DNA from: Avoscillospira sp045530865
GTDB taxonomy: Bacteria; Bacillota; Clostridia; Oscillospirales; Oscillospiraceae
DNA length: 10,359 nucleotides
Assembly (NCBI GenBank): GCA_045530865.1
Contig: JAZSCX010000008.1
Location: 1 to 10,359 of the forward strand
Direction of reading: 5' to 3'
Both the position numbers and the translations under genes were made by a program. Every line of letters begins with the position of its first letter. The first letter of the stretch is position 1. Shown here one piece after another: positions 1 through 6,075 of this stretch. Under the pieces are notes generated by a model that was not told where the DNA came from, did not search any database, and saw only the letters and a program-made list of their open reading frames with translations.

Positions 1-1
1 C

Positions 2-991
2 CATATGGATACCTCTCCCGATGCCGGCGGCAAGGATATTAAGGCCAGAGTCACCGATGCCTATGACGGCGGCGATGTGCTGCTGAACGAAGAAAAGGGT
101 ATTTATCTGTCTCCCAAGGATTATCCCAGCCTGAAAAACCATGTGGGCAAGCACCTGATCGTCACCGACGGAACCACCCTGCTGGGTGCGGATGACAAGG
201 CCGGCGTGGCGGAGATTCTCGACTGCGCCAGGATCCTGCTGCAGTCCGATAAGCCCCATGGCGCAGTCCGCATCGGCTTTACCCCCGATGAAGAGATCGG
301 CCGCGGCGCCGATCTGTTTGGTGTGCCCGGTTTTGCAGCCGACTATGCCTATACCGTGGACGGCGGCGCACTGGGCGAGCTGGAGTACGAAAACTTCAAC
401 GGCGCTTCCGCCAAGATCGAGATCTTTGGCAAGAGCATCCATCCCGGTTCCGCCCGGGGCAAGATGCGCAGCGCCGCCCTTATGGCCATGGAGTTCAACA
501 GTCTGCTGCCTGTCCATGAGATTCCCGCCTGCACCGATGGCTACGAGGGCTTCTTCCACCTGACAGAAATGTCCGGCGAAGTGGAATATGCCAGACTGCA
601 CTATATCATCCGGGACCATGACGCGGAAAAATATGAGGCCAGAAAGGCAATTGTGGAGGCGGCAGGCCGGTTCTTCAACGAAAAGTACGGCGAAGGCACC
701 TGTAAGGTCACTGTTACCGACAGCTACCGGAACATGAAGGAAAAGATCCTGCCCCATATGTATATTGTGGATAATGCCTGCGCCGCCATGGATGCCTGCG
801 GTGTTCAGCCCCAGATCGTGCCCATCCGCGGCGGCACCGACGGCGCCCGTCTGTCCTACGAAGGTCTGCCCTGCCCCAACCTGTGCACCGGCGGTGAAAA
901 CTACCACGGCAGATTTGAATACATCCCCGTGGAGGATATGGAAAAAGTCGTGGACATTCTGGAGACCATCATCCTCTCTGCCGCAAACTAA
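2..991 (+). CDS. pepT: Peptidase T (tripeptide aminopeptidase), 5'-truncated by window edge
   Basis: This is a cytoplasmic zinc aminopeptidase of the M20 family that removes the N-terminal residue from tripeptides. The reading frame is open to the left edge: the CAT codon at 2-4 is the His of the conserved HxDTSPD zinc-ligand motif, so the ATG at 5 is internal, not a start. About 75-80 N-terminal residues are missing compared with the usual length near 410. Counting from that Met, the other metal-site residues are visible: Asp63 in GADDKAG, the catalytic Glu96 and ligand Glu97 in TPDEEIG, Asp119 in TVDGG and His301 in NYHG. The IRGGTDGARLS and GLPCPNL segments are typical of PepT. A dimerisation (lid) domain falls in the middle, near residues 130-235. 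No frameshift is seen and the C-terminus looks complete (TAA 989-991). A hairpin terminator lies about 220 bp downstream. Assignment to PepT rather than another M20 peptidase is firm. Confidence 0.96.
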   Translation, partial: HMDTSPDAGGKDIKARVTDAYDGGDVLLNEEKGIYLSPKDYPSLKNHVGKHLIVTDGTTLLGADDKAGVAEILDCARILLQSDKPHGAVRIGFTPDEEIGRGADLFGVPGFAADYAYTVDGGALGELEYENFNGASAKIEIFGKSIHPGSARGKMRSAALMAMEFNSLLPVHEIPACTDGYEGFFHLTEMSGEVEYARLHYIIRDHDAEKYEARKAIVEAAGRFFNEKYGEGTCKVTVTDSYRNMKEKILPHMYIVDNACAAMDACGVQPQIVPIRGGTDGARLSYEGLPCPNLCTGGENYHGRFEYIPVEDMEKVVDILETIILSAAN

Positions 992-1000
992 CGTCCAACG

Positions 1001-1031
1001 CGTAGGGCGGCCCCAAAGCCTTCCCCTTGAG
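1001..1031. repeat. Fragment of a dispersed GC-rich repeat (CGTAGGGCGGCC)
   Basis: The first 12 bases, CGTAGGGCGGCC, recur exactly at 3370-3381 in the other gap of the plus-strand block. There they form the left arm of a clean hairpin; here the matching right arm is absent and the sequence runs into AAAGCCTTCCCCTTGAG. I read it as a decayed or recombined copy of an intergenic repeat that lies just after pepT. Twelve identical bases in two intergenic regions are suggestive but could in principle be chance in GC-rich DNA. Confidence 0.45.
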
Positions 1032-1049
1032 TAAGCACTGATTAAATAA

Positions 1050-1180
1050 CATGTCATTGCGAGGGAGCGAAGCGACCGTGGCAATCCGCATCCAAAAGGT
1101 TACATATTTTCCGGGACTTTCAACACAAATGGAACATTAAGGACACGGATTCCCACGGCCTTCGGCCTCAGAACGACATG
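1050..1180. repeat. MITE-like inverted-repeat element, about 131 bp
   Basis: Two imperfect inverted arms, 1050-1093 and 1141-1180, bracket about 47 bp of A/T-richer DNA. The left arm starts CATGTCATTGCGAGG and includes GTGGCAATCCG. The right arm, read on the minus strand, starts CATGTCGTTCTGAGG and includes GTGGGAATCCG. Each arm carries its own mini-hairpin: GCGAAGC on the left, GGCC-GAA-GGCC on the right. There is no ORF inside, so any movement would need a transposase supplied elsewhere. A third, single-arm copy lies at 7978-8014 between atpG and atpD. No convincing target-site duplication is visible. Similar TCATTGCGAG...GTGGCAATCC sequences are, to my knowledge, common between genes in related Clostridia, but I could not search for them. 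Confidence 0.75.
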
Positions 1181-1214
1181 CTTTAATGGAAAAGGATACT
1201 TTTTTGACACGCTG

Positions 1215-1246
1215 AAAAAACCAACATCCCCGGATGTTGGTTTTTT
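1215..1246. terminator. Intrinsic terminator (bidirectional) downstream of pepT
   Basis: A 15-bp perfect inverted repeat (1215-1229 with 1232-1246) has an ACCAACATCC core flanked by six A on the left and six T on the right, giving a GC hairpin followed by a U-tract on either strand. On the plus strand it would end pepT transcripts that run through the repeat element, and it insulates the sigma-factor gene, whose reading frame begins about 80 bp further on. Confidence 0.9.
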
Positions 1247-1256
1247 ATCAATTTCC

Positions 1257-1281
1257 TGTAACCACCGGATCCCAAACGGTG
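1257..1281 (+). promoter_or_regulatory. Possible ECF-type promoter element and small inverted repeat ahead of the sigma gene
   Basis: TGTAAC at 1257-1262 matches the -35 element preferred by several ECF sigma factors (for example SigX of Bacillus), as expected for an autoregulated sigma gene. The -10 side is weak: CGGT at 1277 is only 14 bases downstream, short of the usual 16-17. The same stretch holds an inverted repeat, CACCG (1263-1267) and CGGTG (1277-1281), which could be an operator or a chance match. The location between a terminator and the sigma gene means a promoter should be nearby, but this exact call is tentative. Confidence 0.35.
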
Positions 1282-1331
1282 CTTATCGGGGTGAAAGGCC
1301 TTTTCAGACTGACAGAAAGGAGATGAACGCC

Positions 1332-1892
1332 TTGGAAGACAGCAGAATCGTGGATCTGTACCTGACCCGTGACCCCGCTGCCATTACCCATACCTCAGAA
1401 AAATTCGGCAGCCGCCTCCGGTCGCTGGCCTGCGGCATCGTCCATGACGACCATACTGCGGAGGAATGCGAAAATGACACCTATCTGCAGGCTTGGAACA
1501 CCATTCCGCCCCATGAGCCCAGAACTTATCTCTATGCCTATCTGGCCCGGATCACCCGCCATATTGCCCTGAATGTCTGCCGCAGCCGCAGCAGTCTGAA
1601 GCGCAGCGCCTTTCTCTGCGAGCTCAGCGCGGAAATGGAGCAATGCATTCCCGCCCCGGATGACCTTCAGTGCCGCCTGGATGAACAGGCTCTTCGAGAG
1701 GCCATCAACGGTTTCCTACGGACACTGGACGAGGAAAAACGGAATCTATTTGTTCGCCGGTACTGGTATCTGGATTCCATTGCCGAGATTTCCAGGCGCT
1801 TTGGCATCTCCCAGAGCAAAGTGAAAACCACGCTTTTCCGCTGCCGCACCGGGCTGCGGAAGTATCTGGAACAGGAGGGCTACACCGTATGA
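1332..1892 (+). CDS. ECF-family RNA polymerase sigma factor (sigma-70 family)
   Basis: This encodes a small (186 aa) sigma factor that would direct RNA polymerase to a limited regulon. Region sigma-2 covers roughly residues 5-90 (DSRIVDLYLTRD, then HTAEECENDTYLQAWN and YLYAYLARITRHIALN), with a basic CRSRSSLKR linker. Region sigma-4 covers about 130-180 (LDEEKRNLFVRRYWYLDSIAEISRRFGISQSKVKTTLFRCRTGLRKYL) and contains the helix-turn-helix. I chose TTG at 1332: the Shine-Dalgarno AAAGGAG (1316-1322) directly touches the upstream in-frame ATG at 1323 with no spacing, whereas it sits 9 bases from the TTG, and the resulting start, (M)EDSRIVDLY, fits relatives as I remember them. The ATG version would add only three residues. 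The stop overlaps the next start by four bases (ATGA, 1889-1892), so the two genes are translationally coupled. The partner is a membrane protein, the usual arrangement for a sigma/anti-sigma pair. The inducing signal cannot be read from sequence. Confidence 0.88.
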   Translation: MEDSRIVDLYLTRDPAAITHTSEKFGSRLRSLACGIVHDDHTAEECENDTYLQAWNTIPPHEPRTYLYAYLARITRHIALNVCRSRSSLKRSAFLCELSAEMEQCIPAPDDLQCRLDEQALREAINGFLRTLDEEKRNLFVRRYWYLDSIAEISRRFGISQSKVKTTLFRCRTGLRKYLEQEGYTV

Positions 1893-3277
1893 GAGGACAG
1901 GAATTGCTGGATCGCATGGAGTTGATCGATCCGGCTTATGTGGAGGCAGCAAACCGGCTGCCCCGAAAGAAAAAGCAGACCTTTATCAGATGGGGGGCAT
2001 TGGCAGCCTGCCTGTGCCTTGCCTTGGTGGGCGCATCGCTTCTGCCGAAGCTGCAGAATGATCCGGCCCTTGGGCCGGAGCCGGCTCCTGCACCAAATCC
2101 GACAGAAATCATTGAACGGAGTGAGGAACCGGAGGTCTACCCGGAGCATCCTATCCTGCATCCCGGTGAGGAAGGTTACGAAGAACCCGAACCCCCTCCG
2201 GAGGAACCCGACGAAAGAGAACACCCCCGGGAAATCGGCACCATTCTGTTCAATGAACCCACGGCCGCCATGGATGTCTGCCGTGCCTATATCCCCGGCT
2301 GTTTCACCGAAGAGCTGAATGAAACGGAGCTTGCCGCCGTCACCCCTGATCGTCTGGCTGCGGGCATGACACTTTCCGGCTTTGCGCGCTTTGACGGAGA
2401 GGGCCGCTTCCTGAGTGTATCCCTTGCCGTCCAAATTCCGTCTTTTTCCAATCCCGTGTCCGTCGTCTTTGAAAAAGGTGAACCGCTGATCTGCTATATA
2501 GTGGAGGGCGGCGAAGTGGTTTCCACTGTCAACGGAACCGAGCTCATCCTCTATCAAGGCTCCTATGACGAAGAAAACCACTGGCTGCAGGCCTATGGCA
2601 CAATCGGAGACTACTCCATCACGGTTTCCTACGAAGCCGCAGGGATCTCCCTTGAGCAGGCGCAGGCCGATCTGATCACCGTTCTGGACTGCTTCACCTG
2701 TTATGCAGGCGGCAAACCGGACTTCTCCGCCATCACCGCCGAATACATTCCGCCATATATCTTCGAGGAACTGACCTTCACGGAGGCACAGGCCGATTCG
2801 GACTTCGGCGCGTATATGCCCACCGCCCTGCCCGAAGGCTTTGCGGAAGAGCGGTTCCACCGCCATATGGAGCAGAATGTCGATTATCTCTCCGGACATT
2901 GGTCAAAGGGCTGGGGCAGCGACTTCGCAGATCTCTATTGGGAAATCTCCTTTTTTGACAAAAGCAAGCAGCAGCGGCTGACCGCCGCTGCCGATACGCA
3001 AAACTATGATCTTTCTTTGTATCCCATTCCCCGGGCAGACTCCGTTCCGGAGGAGCTGCGGGAGATCGTGGACAACCCCATCTTCCTTGCGGAAGAGCTG
3101 ACTCTGGAAGTGGTGCAGGCCCGTGCCTACAAAGTTCAGGATGCCGGTGACAGCCACGGCTGGCGCATGGCCTTCAGCGTCAAATACGGCGGCATCGTGG
3201 TGGAAGTCCGCTCCAAAGGCATAGAACCCGATTGGATGTACCAACAGCTGCAGCAGCTTGCAGAGAACAACACCTAA
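1889..3277 (+). CDS. Single-pass membrane protein, probable anti-sigma factor/sensor for the adjacent sigma factor
   Basis: A 462-aa protein. Residues 1-30 form a short cytoplasmic segment (GQELLDRMELIDPAYVEAA) ending in a basic patch, RKKKQ. Residues 35-52 are a hydrophobic span (WGALAACLCLALVGASLL), so the rest should lie outside the membrane. Residues 62-113 are a Pro/Glu-rich linker. Two globular parts follow: about 115-272 (contains FTEELNETELAAVTPDRL) and about 285-460 (contains YMPTALPEGFAEERF and a WEISFF strand). There is no zinc-binding anti-sigma HxxxCxxC motif. The four-base overlap with the sigma gene and the topology support a role in holding the sigma factor and releasing it on an external cue; this is inference from context, not from a recognised domain. 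The external part faintly recalls DUF4367-like lipoprotein modules. No RBS of its own beyond CAGGAGG inside the sigma gene (1872-1878), about 10 bases ahead of the ATG. Confidence 0.72.
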   Translation: MRGQELLDRMELIDPAYVEAANRLPRKKKQTFIRWGALAACLCLALVGASLLPKLQNDPALGPEPAPAPNPTEIIERSEEPEVYPEHPILHPGEEGYEEPEPPPEEPDEREHPREIGTILFNEPTAAMDVCRAYIPGCFTEELNETELAAVTPDRLAAGMTLSGFARFDGEGRFLSVSLAVQIPSFSNPVSVVFEKGEPLICYIVEGGEVVSTVNGTELILYQGSYDEENHWLQAYGTIGDYSITVSYEAAGISLEQAQADLITVLDCFTCYAGGKPDFSAITAEYIPPYIFEELTFTEAQADSDFGAYMPTALPEGFAEERFHRHMEQNVDYLSGHWSKGWGSDFADLYWEISFFDKSKQQRLTAAADTQNYDLSLYPIPRADSVPEELREIVDNPIFLAEELTLEVVQARAYKVQDAGDSHGWRMAFSVKYGGIVVEVRSKGIEPDWMYQQLQQLAENNT

Positions 3278-3298
3278 CATCACAGGCCGCCCGAAGGC

Positions 3299-3330
3299 TC
3301 CCCTGTCGGCCTCAAGGCCGACTGAGGGGA
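3299..3330. repeat. Palindromic intergenic repeat (32-bp hairpin)
   Basis: A strong hairpin: outer stem TCCCCT (3299-3304) with AGGGGA (3325-3330), inner stem GTCGGCCT (3305-3312) with AGGCCGAC (3315-3322), and a two-base TG bulge on the right. It begins about 20 bp after the membrane-protein stop and follows GGCCGCC (3285-3291), the complement of the motif at 3375. No T-tract follows, so it is more likely a REP-like repeat or mRNA-end stabiliser than a stand-alone terminator. Confidence 0.7.
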
Positions 3331-3369
3331 TCAGAGTATTCCTCATTCCCAGACACCAGCTTAAGAATC

Positions 3370-3400
3370 CGTAGGGCGGCCAGACCTCTGGCCGCCTTTT
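3370..3400 (+). terminator. GC hairpin with short T-run; probable terminator for the sigma/anti-sigma operon
   Basis: GGCGGCCAG (3375-3383) pairs perfectly with CTGGCCGCC (3388-3396) around the loop ACCT, followed by TTTT at 3397-3400. The T-run is short, so efficiency is uncertain, but the location in a convergent gap fits transcription ending here. The left arm belongs to the CGTAGGGCGGCC repeat shared with 1001-1012, so the terminator may have been built from a dispersed repeat. The remaining gap to cdd (3401-3450) is AT-rich near its end (CAATTGTCAATTTCAATT) with no gene. Confidence 0.65.
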
Positions 3401-3450
3401 CCCATCGCCGTCAGGCAATACATTCATAATCAATTGTCAATTTCAATTAT

Positions 3451-3846
3451 TTACAGTCCAAACCCAAAGGGCAACAACTCCTGCAGGGTGACCGTCCGGA
3501 TCTCTCCGCCCGCGCCGCCCATGTGGATCAAAAAGTCCGGGCCGCAGAATTCCTGCATCACCTGACGGCAGACGCCGCAGGGCGGGAAAAATCCGGTGAT
3601 CCCGCCGCCTTTTCCGCCCACAACGGCAATGGCAGAAAACTGCCGCTCACCCTCGGAGACTGCCTTGAAAAATGCCGTCCGTTCGGCGCAGTTGGTAGGC
3701 CCAAAGGCAGCATTTTCAATGTTGCAGCCGGTATAGACCGCTCCCTGCTTTGTCAGCAGCGCCGCACCAACCCAATAGCCCGAATAGGGCGCATAGGCCC
3801 TCTGCATGGCTTCCACTGCCAGCTCCACCAGTTTTTCAGGGCTCAT
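3451..3846 (-). CDS. cdd: Cytidine deaminase
   Basis: This enzyme hydrolyses (deoxy)cytidine to (deoxy)uridine plus ammonia in pyrimidine salvage. It is 131 aa, the usual size of the homotetrameric class. The zinc site is Cys53 in the CAER motif, with catalytic Glu55, plus Cys90 and Cys93 in PCGVCRQ: the three-cysteine ligand set of Bacillus-type enzymes rather than His-Cys-Cys. The N-terminal AYAPYSGYWVGAAL and GCNIENAAFGPTNCAERTA segments are diagnostic. A GKGGGI stretch near residues 78-83 adds about four residues compared with B. subtilis. The start is fixed by TAAGGAGGAACTCTATG: a strong SD seven bases before ATG 3846. Translation upstream of that in the same frame is a shadow of deoB. 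It overlaps the end of deoB by 11 bases, so translation is probably coupled. Confidence 0.95.
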   Translation of the reverse strand: MSPEKLVELAVEAMQRAYAPYSGYWVGAALLTKQGAVYTGCNIENAAFGPTNCAERTAFFKAVSEGERQFSAIAVVGGKGGGITGFFPPCGVCRQVMQEFCGPDFLIHMGGAGGEIRTVTLQELLPFGFGL

Positions 3847-4999
3847 AGAGTTCCTCCTTAAAACTTCTTCCCGGCGTTTCAAAGGAAACGCCCAGCATAT
3901 CGCAGGCCGTTGCCGCCACATCGGCAAAGCTCTCCCGGATGCCCAGTGCGGCAGGACGAACCTGCTTGCCCCAGACCAGCAGCGGCACATCCTCTCGGGT
4001 GTGATCGGTAGAGCGATCTGAAGGGTCACATCCGTGGTCTGCAGTTAACATAACAATATCATTATTGGAAACCATAGATAAAAACTCCGGCAGCCAACGG
4101 TCAAATTCCGTCACTGCGGCAGCATAACCATCGGGATCCTGCCGATGCCCATAGAGCATATCGAAGTCTACCAGATTGACAAAGCAGAGTCCATGAAAAT
4201 CCCGCTGTGCCAACTCCATGGTCTTCTCCATGGCAGCGGCATTGCCCTTGACCGGATGACTTTCCGTCAGCCCGGAGCCGGCAAAAATATCGGAAATTTT
4301 CCCCACACCGATCACATCCAGCCCAGCCTCGGAAATGGCATTGAGCATGGTTTTCGGCGGCATCAGGGAAAAATCATGGCGGTTCGCCGTTCTGGTGAAG
4401 GGCCAATCCCCTGTAAAGGGTCTGGCGATCACACGCCCCACGCCGTGCTCGCCCTGCAGAATCTTCCGTGCCTTGCGGCAAATGTCGTACAGTTCTTCTA
4501 CCGGGATCACATCCTCATGGGCGGCGATCTGGAAAACCGAATCCGCTGAGGTATAGACGATGGGCGTTCCGGTTTCCATATGCTCCCTGCCGTAATCCTT
4601 GATGACCTCTGTGCCGGAGTAGGGTTTGTTGCACAGATACCCCCTGCCCCAGGCCTCGCAGATCTGTTCCAACAGCTCTTCCGGGAAGCCTTCCGGATAA
4701 GTGGGCATGGCATTAAGAGAAACTACCCCCGCCAATTCCCAGTGGCCGATGGTGGTATCCTTGCCCATAGAGCATTCCCGCAAACGTCCGAAGGCGGCTG
4801 TTGGTGCGTCAGAGGGTGGTACACCTTCCGCGCCGGGAACGTTCCCTAAGCCCATTTTTTGCAGATTTTCCGCGAAAAATGCCTTACTTTTGCTGATGGA
4901 ACGGAGCGTATTGGCCTCTGAATCGCCGAATTTGGCAGCATCTGAGGCCGCTCCGACACCAAAAGAGTCCAGAACAATCAGGAAAATTCGTTGAATCAT
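3836..4999 (-). CDS. deoB: Phosphopentomutase
   Basis: This interconverts (deoxy)ribose-1-phosphate and (deoxy)ribose-5-phosphate, linking nucleoside breakdown to central carbon metabolism. It is 387 aa, full length for the alkaline-phosphatase-superfamily DeoB. Visible active-site residues: Asp11 in VLDSFGVG; the phosphorylated Thr82 in GKDTTIGHWE; Asp153 in SADSVFQIAAHE; Asp280 and His285 in FDMLYGHR; Asp321-His322 in TADHG; and His333 in TDHTRE. These give the full two-manganese site. The cap domain lies roughly between residues 100 and 215. The start ATG 4999 is two bases after the deoD stop; its RBS (GGAG) is inside the last codons of deoD. It follows deoD, which produces the pentose-1-phosphate it uses. 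Confidence 0.97.
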   Translation of the reverse strand: MIQRIFLIVLDSFGVGAASDAAKFGDSEANTLRSISKSKAFFAENLQKMGLGNVPGAEGVPPSDAPTAAFGRLRECSMGKDTTIGHWELAGVVSLNAMPTYPEGFPEELLEQICEAWGRGYLCNKPYSGTEVIKDYGREHMETGTPIVYTSADSVFQIAAHEDVIPVEELYDICRKARKILQGEHGVGRVIARPFTGDWPFTRTANRHDFSLMPPKTMLNAISEAGLDVIGVGKISDIFAGSGLTESHPVKGNAAAMEKTMELAQRDFHGLCFVNLVDFDMLYGHRQDPDGYAAAVTEFDRWLPEFLSMVSNNDIVMLTADHGCDPSDRSTDHTREDVPLLVWGKQVRPAALGIRESFADVAATACDMLGVSFETPGRSFKEELYEP

Positions 5000-5001
5000 G
5001 G

Positions 5002-5745
5002 CTATTTCTCCAGCTTTTTCGCAGTTTCCAGCGCCAGTTCCATCATCTGCGTGAAGGAATTCTGCCGCTCCACCGCTGTGGTTACCTCTCCAGTGAGGAT
5101 ATGATCGGACACCGTGCAGATGGCAAGCGCGTTTTTGCCGCAGCGGGCGGCATTCATGTAAAGGGCTGCCGCTTCCATCTCAATGGCCATCACGCCCATT
5201 TTCCGCCAGCCCGTATTGGCCTGCAGGACCTCCGGCAGACCGGCATCATCGCCGTAGAACCGGTCGGAGGAAAGCAGGTTGCCCACATGGTAGGTAAGGC
5301 CCATGGCCTCCGCCGTTTCTACCGCCGTTTTCAGCATTTCAAACGAGCAGATGGGCGCAAAATCTCCTGCCAGATGATACTGGGAGGCCCAGCGACTGTC
5401 GGTACAGGCGCCCTGCCCAAGCACGATCTCCCGCAGATGGATCTGCGGCTGCAGCGCACCGGCAGAGCCGACACGGATAATATTTTCCACGCCGAACACG
5501 TTGTACAGCTCGTGGGAATAGATTCCCATGGATGGCATGCCCATACCGGAAGCCATGACGGAAACACGGGTGCCCTTATAGGTGCCGGTATAGCCCTGCA
5601 CGCCGCGGACATTGTTCACCAAAACCGGATTTTTCAGATAGGTCTCCGCAATGAATTTGGATCGCAGGGGATCACCGGGCATCAGCACGGTCTGCCCGAA
5701 GTCACCGGGCACAGCCTGAATATGAGGTGTGGGATAATTTGCCAT
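5002..5745 (-). CDS. deoD: Purine nucleoside phosphorylase, DeoD (hexameric) type
   Basis: This performs phosphate-dependent cleavage of purine (deoxy)nucleosides to free base plus (deoxy)ribose-1-phosphate in the cytoplasm. It is 247 aa, a normal length. The phosphate-binding GDPLR (Arg28), RVGSAGAL (91-98), the nucleoside-binding IEMEAAALY (Glu189, Met190, Glu191) and catalytic SDH (Asp214) are present, as expected for the trimeric/hexameric NP-I class; the EMEAA form distinguishes it from uridine phosphorylase or MtnN. The start ATG 5745 has AAAGGAG eight bases upstream. It is the first gene of deoD-deoB-cdd. A terminator-like hairpin ends only 17 bases before its start codon, so it must be transcribed by read-through or from a promoter further upstream. 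Confidence 0.96.
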   Translation of the reverse strand: MANYPTPHIQAVPGDFGQTVLMPGDPLRSKFIAETYLKNPVLVNNVRGVQGYTGTYKGTRVSVMASGMGMPSMGIYSHELYNVFGVENIIRVGSAGALQPQIHLREIVLGQGACTDSRWASQYHLAGDFAPICSFEMLKTAVETAEAMGLTYHVGNLLSSDRFYGDDAGLPEVLQANTGWRKMGVMAIEMEAAALYMNAARCGKNALAICTVSDHILTGEVTTAVERQNSFTQMMELALETAKKLEK

Positions 5746-5762
5746 AGAATTGCTCCTTTCTG

Positions 5763-5792
5763 AAAAAAACCGCAGGAAGCCCTGCGGTTTTT
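5763..5792 (-). terminator. Strong intrinsic terminator between the small-protein gene and deoD
   Basis: Reading on the minus strand, AAAAACCGCAGG (5792-5781) pairs with CCTGCGGTTTTT (5776-5765) around the loop GCTT, giving a 12-bp stem followed by a run of seven T ending at 5763. It begins four bases after the small-protein stop. The A-tract on the other side also makes it a weaker terminator for the plus strand. Its position directly ahead of the deoD ribosome binding site suggests partial termination or attenuation controlling the salvage operon. Confidence 0.9.
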
Positions 5793-5796
5793 ACGG

Positions 5797-6015
5797 TCAA
5801 AACAGCTTTTTCAGTGCGCCCAGACCATCGGACAGCTTGTCGGCGGTCAGCTTTGCCTTGACGCCGTCCACGATCTTTTCCACCATGTCATCGGGCAGAT
5901 CCACACCCAGCAGCTTTTCCACGGCCTTGACGGGGTCTTTCTTGAACTGCGCCTGCAGATCCTTGTCGTTCTTGATCTTATCCACCAGTTCGGTGATTTT
6001 TGCCTTGATATCCAT
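5797..6015 (-). CDS. 72-aa small protein of unknown function, leader-peptide-like
   Basis: The product is MDIKAKITELVDKI followed by NDKDLQAQFKKDPVKAVEKL, then LGVDLPDDMVEKIVDGVKAK and a C-terminal LTADKLSDGLGALKKLF. It is highly charged, cysteine-free, predicted mostly helical, and has no signal peptide or membrane span. The start ATG 6015 has GAGGAG upstream and lies about 25 bases after a consensus promoter; the frame is open further upstream but that part overlaps the promoter. I recognise no named family with certainty. The central F-KKDP-x3-V-x3-LGVDLPDD pattern recalls the N-terminal leader of NHLP/Nif11-type RiPP precursors, but there is no obvious core peptide after a Gly-Gly and no maturation enzyme nearby. 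I therefore consider it a conserved housekeeping-type small protein rather than a peptide antibiotic. It sits alone between two terminators. Confidence 0.8.
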   Translation of the reverse strand: MDIKAKITELVDKIKNDKDLQAQFKKDPVKAVEKLLGVDLPDDMVEKIVDGVKAKLTADKLSDGLGALKKLF

Positions 6016-6046
6016 AGAGAAATCTCCTCTCATTTGATTTGCTTGA

Positions 6047-6075
6047 ATCATACCATCCCCTTGGCGGGATGTCAA
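6047..6075 (-). promoter_or_regulatory. Consensus SigA-type promoter with extended -10, for the small-protein gene
   Basis: On the minus strand TTGACA (6075-6070) is followed by an exact 17-base spacer and TATGAT (6052-6047), preceded by TGG, an extended -10. That is one mismatch from full consensus. Expected transcription start is near 6040, giving a leader of about 25 bases before ATG 6015. The spacer contains an inverted repeat CATCCC (6054-6059) and GGGATG (6066-6071) on the plus strand, which could serve as an operator. The -35 touches the base of the atp terminator. Confidence 0.85.

Noticed and set aside
1204..1232. TTGACA at 1204-1209 as a -35 for the sigma gene
   Set aside because: No -10 at 16-18 bases downstream, and the terminator hairpin would lie directly in the early transcript.
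1880..2899. A 339-codon open frame on the minus strand opposite the membrane-protein gene
   Set aside because: The translation resembles no protein I know, no good ribosome binding site was noticed, and the plus-strand gene is coupled to the sigma factor and has coherent topology. Long antisense frames are common in GC-rich DNA.
3847..4029. N-terminal extension of cytidine deaminase by 61 codons
   Set aside because: This part is deoB read in another frame; the strong SD and family alignment place the start at 3846.
5797..6015. RiPP/bacteriocin precursor gene
   Set aside because: Leader-like resemblance only: no core region rich in Cys/Ser/Thr, no cleavage site, no transporter or modifying enzyme beside it.
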